Position numbers and translations under genes: made by a program. Source: CAZZKJ01 sp964654695 (GTDB lineage: Bacteria; Krumholzibacteriota; Krumholzibacteriia; WVZY01). Taken from it: DNA of 64,000 bases. The notes beneath the pieces are model-generated. The model did not search any database. It was given only the letters and a program-made list of their open reading frames with translations, and was not told the origin of the DNA. Positions 27,121-35,885 of the stretch are shown piece by piece; position 1 is the first letter of the stretch, and every line of letters starts with the position of its first letter. The stretch lies in assembly GCA_964654695.1 (NCBI GenBank), contig CAZZKJ010000005.1, positions 49,354-113,353 on the forward strand, written 5' to 3'.

Positions 27121-28784
27121 GGAAGCTCTCGTTTTAGACCGGATGCCGGGATATTATTGTTTCTGAATACCAGGAAAGGGAAGCTTCCCGGGACTTTTTC
27201 GAAACGTTCGTCGGATTCAAGTATCTCGGCCAGAGGAGCATCATGCCCGGGTCCCGCCGAGCCGCTTTGCTCCCATATAATTACCCAATCGAATTCTCCG
27301 CGTTTTTCATAAGCCCGCCCTCTTTCGCCGATGCTTTCCCAGCAGTGCACGGATGTTCTGTTTGCCATATGGGGAAACAGCGAGATGGGAACATAAACCG
27401 ATGCGCCTGGAGGAATGAGTTCTACCAGAGCCTGTGCTTTTTGCATGGGCGGAGAGGGTCTGGTCGCTCGAGGGCCGGGAATTAGAATATACGCGGGCAA
27501 AACTCCGGCCGCCAGAACAATACCCATTACCAGACCCGCTGAATTGCGTTTTACTTCCGCAGCGGCGGAGGCGACCTTGCAAGCAGCCTGCGAGGCCGAT
27601 AAATATGCGAAAACTACGGGAAGAACCGCGTAATAACCGACAAGACGCCTCATCCATTCCTGTGAACTTATCATATTAACAGCCGTGGAAGGCACCGCCA
27701 TGATCCAGGCCGCTCCTGCAAGAACAGGCAAAAACAAGGTCGGTTGAAAAAGGGCATAGGCGTAATGCAGTTTATTTCTTGTCCCCATGTCTTTCAAGAA
27801 CTCAACGGGATGCCCGAGCACGTTTGTTAGCATTACGCCCGGAGATTGCCCCCATTTTCCCATGTGAAGCGAGAAAAAACGTGCTGGATCGATCCAAATC
27901 CCGGGCGAAGCGTAATGAGGAATGATTATTTTGACGCATGTATAAAACCAGCATAATCCCAATGCGCATATTAAGCCCGCGTGTTTCAGCTTAACGCCTC
28001 TGATTGCGGCATAGAATCCCATGAAAAACAAGATTAGACCGGAATCTTCGCGCACGCCCAGGGCCAGAAGAGCGGCCGGCAAAAAGATTTTAAAATTTTT
28101 CTTTTCAATTCCCAGCACCGCCGTTAGCAGCAAGACCGGCAAGAACGTTCCATCGTGGAAATCATTGCTTCCAGCCCACATCACAGCCGGAAGTCCCAGC
28201 AGTCCCGAAACCATCAAGAAGGCTCCGGCCCGAGCGCCCCATGTTTTCATCAATAGATAAAAGGGAAGAGCCGCCGCAGCGACCGCGGCCGACTGTAAAA
28301 ACATGAGCATAAGCGGGGAAGGTTTAATTGCATAAAAAGGAATCAATAAAAAGAGGGTCGGAGAAAAATGAACGCCAAAATGGCTTGCAAGAGTTCCGTT
28401 TATGGTCTCATGCGTATTTGCGAATAAATGTCCATGAATAGTAGTCCAGATGGATTGAGAAAAAATACCCAGCTGCGGAAGATGCGGACTGAAAGAACTA
28501 TAATTATGCCAGGCTGTTATATAAGACGATATAGTGCAATAAAGAATTAAAATTACCAACAAAACCGGAGAGACGCTGGAAAAACTGGCAGCCAGTTTAT
28601 CCATTAGGGTCGTTTTCGAATTCAATATTAGCGAGGCTGCAGCAACCGCAGCCGCAACAAACACGACAGGCATAGCATGTGGAGAATAGCGGGCAAGAGA
28701 TACCGGGCCCAAATATGCCAGGGGAATCAGCAGAATCCATATATATTGAATCAATCTAATTTTGTTTTGATTCATAAGAAGCAT
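27117..28784 (-). CDS. DUF2079 polytopic membrane protein
   Basis: The 555-residue protein has about 11-12 membrane segments. The extracytoplasmic stretch with LPQLGIFSQSIWTTIHG, LASHFGVHFSPTLFLL and SNDFHDGTFLPVLLL matches DUF2079, a family resembling GT-C membrane glycosyltransferases. A soluble region near the C-terminus follows (about 450-540). A polyprenyl-phosphate-sugar donor is plausible but untested. The stop shares the CTAG tetramer with the dcp-like gene. Upstream on the same strand is the small RNA gene. Confidence 0.8.
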   Translation of the reverse strand: MLLMNQNKIRLIQYIWILLIPLAYLGPVSLARYSPHAMPVVFVAAAVAAASLILNSKTTLMDKLAASFSSVSPVLLVILILYCTISSYITAWHNYSSFSPHLPQLGIFSQSIWTTIHGHLFANTHETINGTLASHFGVHFSPTLFLLIPFYAIKPSPLMLMFLQSAAVAAAALPFYLLMKTWGARAGAFLMVSGLLGLPAVMWAGSNDFHDGTFLPVLLLTAVLGIEKKNFKIFLPAALLALGVREDSGLILFFMGFYAAIRGVKLKHAGLICALGLCWFYTCVKIIIPHYASPGIWIDPARFFSLHMGKWGQSPGVMLTNVLGHPVEFLKDMGTRNKLHYAYALFQPTLFLPVLAGAAWIMAVPSTAVNMISSQEWMRRLVGYYAVLPVVFAYLSASQAACKVASAAAEVKRNSAGLVMGIVLAAGVLPAYILIPGPRATRPSPPMQKAQALVELIPPGASVYVPISLFPHMANRTSVHCWESIGERGRAYEKRGEFDWVIIWEQSGSAGPGHDAPLAEILESDERFEKVPGSFPFLVFRNNNIPASGLKRELP

Positions 28785-28870
28785 TGCACGGAAACCAAAT
28801 GAAAATCTTTGCAGGGAGGACGGAGAGCATCCGGTGTGATTCGATTAAATCGGATTCTGTTTTTTGCAAT

Positions 28871-29006
28871 AAAAAAAACGAGAGTCGAACCCGAAGCCTG
28901 CCGTGTCGCTAAACGCCCGTCAGAGGCCCATGCAGCAACCGCTTCGCTAGATATAATAGCTTGAGAGCAGAGGGCTCACGCGAAGGCCAGGAACACTCTC
29001 GTTGTT
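28871..29006 (-). ncRNA. Unclassified structured small RNA, about 135 nt
   Basis: The 5' end is predicted about 6 bases after a strong promoter. A 9-bp terminal stem (AACGAGAGT / ACTCTCGTT) closes the molecule and its last base starts a run of eight T residues. Inside, CCTGGCC, TCGC and GCCC on the 5' side pair with GGGC, GCGA and GGCAGG on the 3' side, giving a long interrupted rod. An apical hairpin GCTA/TAGC is also seen. This recalls 6S RNA in general shape, but the length is short (6S is usually 160-200) and key bases do not convince me. It is not tRNA, tmRNA, SRP RNA or RNase P. Alternatively it is a leader regulating the DUF2079 gene. Confidence 0.6.
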
Positions 29007-29011
29007 CGGAG

Positions 29012-29041
29012 AGTATATATCGATCTTAAAAAACTTGTCAA
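29012..29041 (-). promoter_or_regulatory. Strong sigma70-type promoter for the small RNA
   Basis: A perfect TTGACA (29041-29036 on the - strand) and TATACT (29017-29012) are spaced by 18 bases; a TATATA at 16 bases is an alternative -10. It points at the structured RNA. Confidence 0.65.
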
Positions 29042-29254
29042 TGAAAAACTCGCATCAACTCATGCATATGTTCCATGATAGCAGACCGTTAAAGCGGGCT
29101 TTTCATGCAAATTCTTAAGAAATTTCAAAAACCACAGACGTCAAACTCATTGCTATTACAATGTATATAATGTAATTACAATATGTTATTATATTGAGTT
29201 AAAGCTATATTTGATGGCGATGGGCAGGGAGGTGATGACTCTGAAAGCGAACAT

Positions 29255-29306
29255 CGGTGTTCCCGGTTGCGAGGCAGCGGTGTAATCCTGGCATTCGGGA
29301 ACACCG
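29255..29306. repeat. Perfect 10-bp inverted repeat (hairpin)
   Basis: CGGTGTTCCC and GGGAACACCG are perfect complements, extended by one more G-C pair, with a loop of about 30 bases. No T run follows on either strand, so it is not a standard terminator. It lies just downstream of the micro-ORF stop on the - strand and inside a possible 24-codon open frame on the + strand (29214-29285). Confidence 0.6.
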
Positions 29307-29313
29307 TATATTG

Positions 29314-29361
29314 CTACCTTCTCAACCACCACAGTAAATCTATAAGGTAAATCCAAAACAT
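29314..29361 (-). CDS. Candidate hydrophobic micro-ORF, 15 residues
   Basis: The peptide reads MFWIYLIDLLWWLRR: hydrophobic, with two Arg at the end. AAAGGAGG lies 6 bases before the ATG, an almost ideal ribosome site. The site is flanked by a perfect 9-bp inverted repeat (AGGTAAATC / GATTTACCT at 29345-29353 and 29387-29395), and GCCTC just upstream can pair with GAGG of the ribosome site. Sequestered ribosome sites before short hydrophobic peptides are seen in type I toxins. A leader peptide is the other reading (it has three Trp), but no trp genes follow. Coding status is unproven. Confidence 0.35.
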   Translation of the reverse strand: MFWIYLIDLLWWLRR

Positions 29362-29395
29362 GGTGAACCTCCTTTGGTAGAGGCTTGATTTACCT
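29345..29395. repeat. 9-bp inverted repeat enclosing the micro-ORF ribosome site
   Basis: AGGTAAATC and GATTTACCT are exact complements separated by 33 bases. The enclosed part contains the AAAGGAGG ribosome site and ATG of the micro-ORF on the - strand, so folding would hide the start. Confidence 0.6.
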
Positions 29396-29466
29396 GCTTC
29401 CGATATGTTTTGCCGGAATGCGCATCGGCATGTGCAAGAACTATACCTTGCAAGGGAGAGAAGGAG

Positions 29467-31950
29467 CTAAAGCTTTTTATTTGAAATAATTATGCAGCTC
29501 AAATCATCGTTTTGACAACCATCGCCAAAGGCCAGAACCGATGCAAAAAGCGACTCCACCCCCTGGGGGAGCGGCAAATTTTTGCTGTTTTTGAGAATTT
29601 CGATCAGACGTTCCTGTCCGAATTCTTCGCCCTCGAGGTTTCTTTGTTCGACTAGTCCGTCTGTATAGAGGCAGATTATGTCGCCTGGTTCTATGCGGAC
29701 GGAACCTTCTGCATACGTATGCTTGGGATCGACGCCCAAAAGCATGCCCCCTTCACCCAATCTGTCGACATAGCCTTCCTTGATTAGAAGAGCCGGATGC
29801 TGGCCTGCATTCGAAAACGTGAATGTCGATGTTTGGGAATCGAGGATTCCGTAGAAAAATGTTGCGAACTGGTCCGGTTTTGCGTTGGCGAATAAGTACT
29901 GGTTTAGTTGATTGTTCATTTCGGCCGGGGGGAGTTTTTCTTTGATGGCCAGGTTCTTGAAAACAGCTTGTATCGAAAAAACCAGCATGGCTGCCGGTAT
30001 TCCATTGCCGCTCACATCGCCCAGGGCTATGCCGGTCATGGACTCGCTGAGACTGAAATAATCATAATAATCGCCGCCTATTTCAGAGGAACTCATCATT
30101 TTACCGACTATATCGAAGGACTGGAGACGAGGAGGAGTCTTTGGAAGGAGGCTGAGCTGTATATCGCGTGCCAGCATGACTTCATTCTTTAAGCGGGCTT
30201 TTTCGATTGATTCTTCTTGAAGCTCTGCATTTTCCAGGACGAGTCCCATGTGCTCGGCGAAAGTTTCCAGCAGTTCAATATCCGCCTTTGTATAAAGCCG
30301 CCCGGATAATTTGCCTCCGAGCACTATAAGTCCCAGTAATGATTCATGAGCTGACAGGCGAATAATCACGCACGCTTCCGAATCATTCAGAAACCGCGAC
30401 GTATGGACATCGAAATTTCTTTTCTCCCAGGCCCTGTCGATATATTCGATCATGAGCGATTTATGGTCCCTGTGGAAGAATTTCGCAAGATAACAGGAGG
30501 CTTCAAGCTCCTTCGGCAGCGAGCTGCCACCGGATGAACTACCCAGCGAAAAACCCTCATCTTTGAAAAGCCAGTAAATTGCTGTATACGAAGGCTTTAA
30601 CATCCGCTCTACTTTATCAAAAAAACAGTCCAGAATCTCCTGCTTGGACGACTTTCTCGAAACCAACTTATTGAAACCCACGACTTCCTGCTTATAAGTG
30701 TATTCTTCCATATAAAAAATGCGATCGACAATTTTCTGGAAGAATCCCCTGGCCGGAGCGAAAATTATTGCGATTATAAGAACGGAAATGAGCGAAAATA
30801 TAGACTGGTTCAACTTGAATTCTCTCGTGAAATAATCGCCCAGAATATTTACAAGGGCATAATAAACGGCGATTATTCCTCCGGTTAAAACGGCATAAAC
30901 CAGGCTTTTCTTTACGACAAAGTGCAGATCAATAGCTCCATGTTTCAGAATGGCATACGCGAAGGACACTGAAATAAAGCTCAAGCATACCGCCGAAACC
31001 AGGTCGAGGGTGTTATTGCTCGCCCCGGGAGAAACCTGCCTGAGAATAATCGTAAACAGAAAAGGAAGAATCCCTATAATGGTGCCGCCAATCACGATCC
31101 GGAGACGAAGCTTTTGTCCCTTGGGGGAAGAGCGGTAGTTCATTGCAAAAATCACGAGCGATGCAACAAGATACGCTGCCATATAAACAGTGGACAATGT
31201 CAGAAGAACATTTATTAGTCCGGATGAAACCGGAGAGTAGAAATAATGCTTCAACACGAGATAGCAATCCGCTATATACAACGCCAGGGGCGCAAGATAT
31301 ATTCTCAGCATCCTCTTGATGTCTTTAGGAGTGCCATCGGGCCGGTACTTGTCGGGGAACACAAGAAAGAAATTCAGAAAAACCGCCGGGAAAATAAGGA
31401 TGACGGCATCATGGAAGAGCTCTCCAAAAAGATGCAGCGAGGGATAGGGCACAACCGGCCGATCGGTCAGGAAAAAAGCAATTATTGTACAGTTCAATGA
31501 AAACAGGGCGCCGAGAATATCGGCTCTTCGCATGTAAACGAATATGCCGATCAAAAGGAATGTGAAGGCTACGAGTAGCAATTTGAATTTTCGCTTAACA
31601 AAATTTGAAGGAATAGTAGTGTAAGCTACGCTTATCTCCTTCTTTTTTTGTTCACGTATAAAAACGTATTTTTGTGTAGATTTTGCCGAGTTTTTCGCGA
31701 TGATATAGCGGTAGTGATTATAATTTCTCACCACCTCGCCGTCTATGGAGAAGATTTTATCACCAAAGGCTATGCCGCCGCTGCTGTTTGGGCCGTTTTT
31801 GTTAATATTCTGAACTACAAGATCCCGGGTTACTATTCCCGAATATGGGTTGTCAACAAGGTCTCTTATTCCGGGAAACTCGAAGACCAGGATGGATAGT
31901 ATAAAAAGCAGTAAACAGACACGGAATATCGTTTGTAGTCCAGATTTCAA
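29467..31950 (-). CDS. PDZ-multi-TM-GAF-SpoIIE/RsbU-type protein phosphatase
   Basis: I start at TTG 31950, which has AGGGAG 6 bases upstream; the frame stays open to 32064 but without a better site. The 827-residue protein has a membrane helix, a PDZ-like extracytoplasmic region (GIAFGDKIFSIDGE), about seven membrane helices, a GAF domain (about 455-590) and a PP2C-type SpoIIE phosphatase with GDYYDYF, GDVSGNGIPAAML, GQHPALL, YTDGLVEQ and DDLSCI. It should dephosphorylate an anti-anti-sigma-like (STAS) partner in response to an envelope or ligand signal. No STAS or anti-sigma gene is next to it. Confidence 0.87.
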   Translation of the reverse strand: MKSGLQTIFRVCLLLFILSILVFEFPGIRDLVDNPYSGIVTRDLVVQNINKNGPNSSGGIAFGDKIFSIDGEVVRNYNHYRYIIAKNSAKSTQKYVFIREQKKKEISVAYTTIPSNFVKRKFKLLLVAFTFLLIGIFVYMRRADILGALFSLNCTIIAFFLTDRPVVPYPSLHLFGELFHDAVILIFPAVFLNFFLVFPDKYRPDGTPKDIKRMLRIYLAPLALYIADCYLVLKHYFYSPVSSGLINVLLTLSTVYMAAYLVASLVIFAMNYRSSPKGQKLRLRIVIGGTIIGILPFLFTIILRQVSPGASNNTLDLVSAVCLSFISVSFAYAILKHGAIDLHFVVKKSLVYAVLTGGIIAVYYALVNILGDYFTREFKLNQSIFSLISVLIIAIIFAPARGFFQKIVDRIFYMEEYTYKQEVVGFNKLVSRKSSKQEILDCFFDKVERMLKPSYTAIYWLFKDEGFSLGSSSGGSSLPKELEASCYLAKFFHRDHKSLMIEYIDRAWEKRNFDVHTSRFLNDSEACVIIRLSAHESLLGLIVLGGKLSGRLYTKADIELLETFAEHMGLVLENAELQEESIEKARLKNEVMLARDIQLSLLPKTPPRLQSFDIVGKMMSSSEIGGDYYDYFSLSESMTGIALGDVSGNGIPAAMLVFSIQAVFKNLAIKEKLPPAEMNNQLNQYLFANAKPDQFATFFYGILDSQTSTFTFSNAGQHPALLIKEGYVDRLGEGGMLLGVDPKHTYAEGSVRIEPGDIICLYTDGLVEQRNLEGEEFGQERLIEILKNSKNLPLPQGVESLFASVLAFGDGCQNDDLSCIIISNKKL

Positions 31951-32165
31951 CGGTTTCTCCCTGATGAGGCTCAGACCAGGCACCGTTCCTGTACCGGCAG
32001 TGCAAGAAGCTTGACCGCAGCCAACGGACCTGTCAACACAATTCAGCGCCTCCGGCAAGAGCAATTAAGAACAGAGATTAAAAACTTGCTATGGGGCAAA
32101 TTATTATGCTATTTTATGGGTTCCCAATAATCATACAGGGCCCCTGTGGAAAAGGAGATTTGAAA

Positions 32166-32849
32166 TTGGCAAAAAAGCAGCGTTTGAAAAAAAAGAAAAT
32201 AAAACAGGATTCGTTCGTAACCTATTCTCTCAAAGCCTCAGAATTCGCCAAGCATCATTTCAACCAGCTGGCCATAGGTGCAGCCGCAATAGCGCTTATA
32301 GGCGCATTTTTCCTTTTTACGTCCCACGCGCGCAAAAGGGCATCCCTGGAGGCCGAACAAAAGCTCGGCAGCGCCCTGCAGCTCTATAACCAGAATGACA
32401 TAGAAGGAGCCAAGAAGGCCTTTACCGATATTTCTGATCACTATTCGCGTGCAAATGCGGGATTGGTGGCCATGTATTTCAAGGGCGAGTGTAATCTCAA
32501 GCTGTCCAATTATTCCGAAGCCCTGAGCTCTTTCGAAGCATATATCCGCAAATACAAAAAATACCCCTTCTTCAAGGAAGCAGCCATAATTGGCAAAAGT
32601 CTTGCTCTCGAAGGAGCAGGGAATTATCTCGGCGCAGCGGTTCTTCTTGATAATCTCCTTAAAGAAATGGATGAAAAGGATCCGCGATATTTGGACACGG
32701 CTTACAGATCCGCGATATTTTACAGCAGATACACCGAGCATCAGAATGAAGCCGTGAAATATTTCAAACTGGTCGCCGATAAAGCGACAGGACGGATGAA
32801 AAACCAGGCTGAAGTAGCCGTTTTGGTTTTGAAAGGCACATCCGACTGA
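32166..32849 (+). CDS. YfgM-like TPR protein with one membrane helix
   Basis: The start is TTG 32166, with AAAGGAG 8 bases upstream; an ATG at 32091 has no ribosome site. The 227-residue product has a Lys-rich cytoplasmic N-terminus, a membrane helix (IGAAAIALIGAFFLF) and periplasmic TPR repeats. This is the layout of YfgM, which assists SecYEG-exported proteins, and of related tol/bam-linked proteins. The match is by architecture rather than a diagnostic motif. Confidence 0.75.
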   Translation: MAKKQRLKKKKIKQDSFVTYSLKASEFAKHHFNQLAIGAAAIALIGAFFLFTSHARKRASLEAEQKLGSALQLYNQNDIEGAKKAFTDISDHYSRANAGLVAMYFKGECNLKLSNYSEALSSFEAYIRKYKKYPFFKEAAIIGKSLALEGAGNYLGAAVLLDNLLKEMDEKDPRYLDTAYRSAIFYSRYTEHQNEAVKYFKLVADKATGRMKNQAEVAVLVLKGTSD

Positions 32850-32860
32850 GATAGACTATT

Positions 32861-33256
32861 TTGAATTATTCCGAGGGCAACAATTTTAAAAGTGATTCAG
32901 CTTCGCCGGTGTTTCTCTCCGATCATGAACGCTGGTATGCCGCTATCGGATACATTTTTTTCCTCTGTTTCTTCAGTATGTGGAGAGGGAAGGACAGTTC
33001 TTTTATCCGTCATCATTCCCGCCAGGCTTTTCTGCTTTTCCTGGCTGAATGTGTTAGCTTTATCATCCTTATCATTATGGATAAAACCGTCGGCAGGCTC
33101 CCATTCCTGGGCCTTCTCCTGGTTATCATTTGCCAGATCCTTGTTTACCTGCTTAGTCTTTTTCTATCCGTAATGGGATTTGTTAAAGCCCTGTTCGGCG
33201 AAAAATGGGAAATGCCCTTCTTTGGTCCCCACGGCAATCGCGTACCGCTGATATAA
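32861..33256 (+). CDS. Small membrane protein, DUF4870-like
   Basis: The 131-residue protein starts at a TTG and has three or four hydrophobic helices. The segment HERWYAAIGYIFFLCFF followed by FIRHHSRQAFLLF is the type seen in DUF4870/Tic20-like small proteins. It lies 11 bases after the YfgM-like gene, so the two may be cotranscribed. No function is known. The start codon has no clear ribosome site. Confidence 0.6.
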   Translation: MNYSEGNNFKSDSASPVFLSDHERWYAAIGYIFFLCFFSMWRGKDSSFIRHHSRQAFLLFLAECVSFIILIIMDKTVGRLPFLGLLLVIICQILVYLLSLFLSVMGFVKALFGEKWEMPFFGPHGNRVPLI

Positions 33257-33372
33257 AATAAATACTGGCACATAAGATATATTATGATAACTTGCCAAAC
33301 TAGCCGTATTTTCTTCTTTTCGTAAGAGCCAAAAGCCCCGTTTTCCTGTCAGTGCTGTATTCTTTTCTGAAT

Positions 33373-35865
33373 TTAAATCAGGATGTTTACTAGCTTGTTT
33401 TTTATAACTATGATCTTCTTGGGGGTTTTATCGGTGGTCAGCTCGCGTATCCGGTCGTTTTCCATTGCCGCCCGTTTTACATCTTCTTCATTAGAGTCGG
33501 CGGAGATTTTGATTCGAGCTCTAATCTTGCTGTTGATCTGAATAACCAGCGTTATTATATCATCTTTAGCATGGTCGGCATCGCCTTCGGGCATTGGAGA
33601 AGCGAAAATGCTGTTTTTGTTGCCCATTTTCTCCCATAATTCTTCTGCTATGTGAGGTGTCATCGGAGCTATCAGCCTTAGCATGCTGTCAAAACCAAAC
33701 TGCATGACTTTCGCTTCGAACGTATCTTCTTTAATAATAACGTTGTTCGCAAATGATATCAGACTGTTATTTAACTCCATAACAGCGCTTATCGCGGTAT
33801 TGAAATGAAAATTGTCCTCAATATCCCTTCGCACGCGCAAAATAGCCCAATGAATTTTTCTCAAAGCTTGACGGGCGGGATCGGCCGCGTTGGTCCCATC
33901 CGGAGGACTGCCGTCGTATCCTTTTGTCAAAACAGCCTCATGTGTAATAAAAAGCCTGAAAAGCCGGTTTAAGAACCTGTAGCATCCTTCAACGCTGTCA
34001 TCATTCCATTCTGCGTCCTTTTCCGGTGGTCCTGAAAAGAGGATGTACAGCCGCATCGTATCCGCACCCATGCGGTCAATTATGGGCTTTGGATTTACTA
34101 CATTACCTTTGCTTTTGGACATTTTAGACCCGTTTTTGCAAATCATGCCCTGCGTGAAAAGCCGCTTGAAGGGTTCCGGAAAATCCAGGATCCCTTTGCT
34201 TTGAAGAAACTTGGTTATAAATCTCGAATACAGCAGATGTAAGATGGCATGTTCAACCCCGCCGATGTACTGGTCTACAGGAAGCCACTTATCGGCCAAA
34301 AGCCTGTCAAAAGGTCGGCTGTTGTCGTCGGGATTCAGATAACGCAAAAAATACCAACTTGAATCGACGAAGGTGTCCATTGTATCGGTATCCCTTTTTG
34401 CGTCTTTGCCGCATGCCGGACACTCAACATCAATATATTCCGCGCTTGAGGCCAGCGGGCTCTTGCCGTCCCCCCGCGGGTGGAAATCAACGTTATCCGG
34501 CAGCAGAACGGGAAGATCTTTTTCGGGAACAGGCACCGCTCCGCATTTTTTGCAGTGAATCATGGGTATTGGAGCACCCCAATAGCGCTGTCTGGATATC
34601 AACCAGTCTCTCAACCGATAATTAGCCGTCTTTTTCCCTTTTCCGAGACTTGCAATTTTGAGAGATATTTTTTCCATCCCCTCATCGCTGGAAAGCCCGT
34701 CGAATTCCCCGCTGTTCATCAATATTCCCTTGCCTTCATAAGCAGAAACCGGAAATGGGCTGCCGCCGTCTTTGGGGCGCACTACTTCTCGCATCGTGAT
34801 TCCGTGCTTCACCGCAAAATCAAAATCTCTTTGATCGTGCGCGGGAACCCCCATTATCATTCCGGTTCCATATCCCATTAGAACGTAAGGCGCCGTATAT
34901 ATCGGCATATCTTTGCCTGTTACCGGGTTTACGGCATATATTCCCGTGAATGCGCCCCTCTTGTCCGATTCCACTGCACCACGGGAACGGAGCCGGCGTT
35001 CCTTTTCCTTCTTAATAAAACTCAAAATGGTTTTTTCTGTCTGCAAACCATTGATCAGCCGGGGCAAATCGGGATGTTCAGGGGATATTACTATGAATGT
35101 CGCGCCGAATAGAGTGTCGGACCTGGTTGAAAAACATTTGAGAGTCTTATTGCTTTTCTTGATCTCGAAATCTATCTCGGTTCCTTCGCTGCGGTCGATC
35201 CAGTTCTTTTGCATAATGATGACCCTGTCCGGCCAATTCTTCAATAACTGCAAATCATTCAGCAGTCTGTCGGCAAAAGAAGTTATTTTGAAAAACCACT
35301 GTTCGAGATATTTTTCTTCAACATTTGAGTCACATCGTTCGCACAAGCCGCCTACGACCTGCTCGTTCGCCAAAACGGTTTTGCATGATGGACACCAATT
35401 TACCGAAGCGGCCTTTCTATAAGCAAGACCGTTTTCGTAAAGTTTTATAAAAAGCCATTGCGTCCATTTATAATAGGACGGATCGCAGGAAGCTACTTCG
35501 CGCGACCAATCGTAGACCACTCCCCATTCTTCGAACTGCTTCTTCATTTTAGCGATATTATCGCGTGTCCACCTGGCCGGATGTATGTTCATTTTGATGG
35601 CGGCGTTTTCCGCCGGCAGGCCGAAGGCATCCCACCCCATGGGCGCGAGTACGTTCATGCCCTCCATCAGCTTGTATCTCGCCAGCGCGTCGCCGATGAT
35701 ATAATTTCGCCCGTGCCCGACATGGAGATCTCCCGATGGGTACGGGTACATGGTCAGGCAGTAATATTTGCGCGATGTGTCTGCGAGATCGGCCCGCATG
35801 AAACCGTTCTCCCGCCACCGAGTCTGCCACTTTTTTTCAATGTCTTTATGAGAATATTCCTGCAT
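33373..35865 (-). CDS. leuS: Leucyl-tRNA synthetase
   Basis: This class I synthetase has the HIGH-type motif HVGH at residues 48-51 and KMSKS at 581-585. The editing domain shows STRSDTLFGATF, and the zinc-like knuckle CKKCGAVPVP and a CPAC pair are present. The conserved SRQRYWG segment contains a CAG-coded Gln. Length 830 is slightly below E. coli LeuS (860). It is the last gene of the lptE-holA-trxA-leuS run on the - strand. Confidence 0.97.
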   Translation of the reverse strand: MQEYSHKDIEKKWQTRWRENGFMRADLADTSRKYYCLTMYPYPSGDLHVGHGRNYIIGDALARYKLMEGMNVLAPMGWDAFGLPAENAAIKMNIHPARWTRDNIAKMKKQFEEWGVVYDWSREVASCDPSYYKWTQWLFIKLYENGLAYRKAASVNWCPSCKTVLANEQVVGGLCERCDSNVEEKYLEQWFFKITSFADRLLNDLQLLKNWPDRVIIMQKNWIDRSEGTEIDFEIKKSNKTLKCFSTRSDTLFGATFIVISPEHPDLPRLINGLQTEKTILSFIKKEKERRLRSRGAVESDKRGAFTGIYAVNPVTGKDMPIYTAPYVLMGYGTGMIMGVPAHDQRDFDFAVKHGITMREVVRPKDGGSPFPVSAYEGKGILMNSGEFDGLSSDEGMEKISLKIASLGKGKKTANYRLRDWLISRQRYWGAPIPMIHCKKCGAVPVPEKDLPVLLPDNVDFHPRGDGKSPLASSAEYIDVECPACGKDAKRDTDTMDTFVDSSWYFLRYLNPDDNSRPFDRLLADKWLPVDQYIGGVEHAILHLLYSRFITKFLQSKGILDFPEPFKRLFTQGMICKNGSKMSKSKGNVVNPKPIIDRMGADTMRLYILFSGPPEKDAEWNDDSVEGCYRFLNRLFRLFITHEAVLTKGYDGSPPDGTNAADPARQALRKIHWAILRVRRDIEDNFHFNTAISAVMELNNSLISFANNVIIKEDTFEAKVMQFGFDSMLRLIAPMTPHIAEELWEKMGNKNSIFASPMPEGDADHAKDDIITLVIQINSKIRARIKISADSNEEDVKRAAMENDRIRELTTDKTPKKIIVIKNKLVNILI

Positions 35866-35885
35866 ATTCGAGGCTCATGGTTTAA

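Larger units (their letters stand above)
28785..29466. other. Gene-poor 0.68 kb stretch with RNA-like structure
   Basis: No conventional gene is visible. It holds, from left to right: a 90-base leader to the DUF2079 gene, a small RNA gene with promoter and U-tail on the - strand, an AT-rich block (29130-29215) with several TATAAT-like runs, a perfect 10-bp inverted repeat, and a 15-residue - strand micro-ORF with a strong ribosome site inside a second inverted repeat. Each is listed separately. Confidence 0.6.

Noticed and set aside
28871..29006. SRP RNA, tmRNA or RNase P RNA
   Set aside because: The SRP GGAAG-AGCAG core, the tmRNA tRNA-like end and the RNase P conserved segments are all absent, and the length does not fit.
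29314..29361. trp-type attenuator leader because the micro-ORF has two adjacent Trp codons
   Set aside because: No trp biosynthesis gene follows on that strand and no terminator/antiterminator pair is evident.
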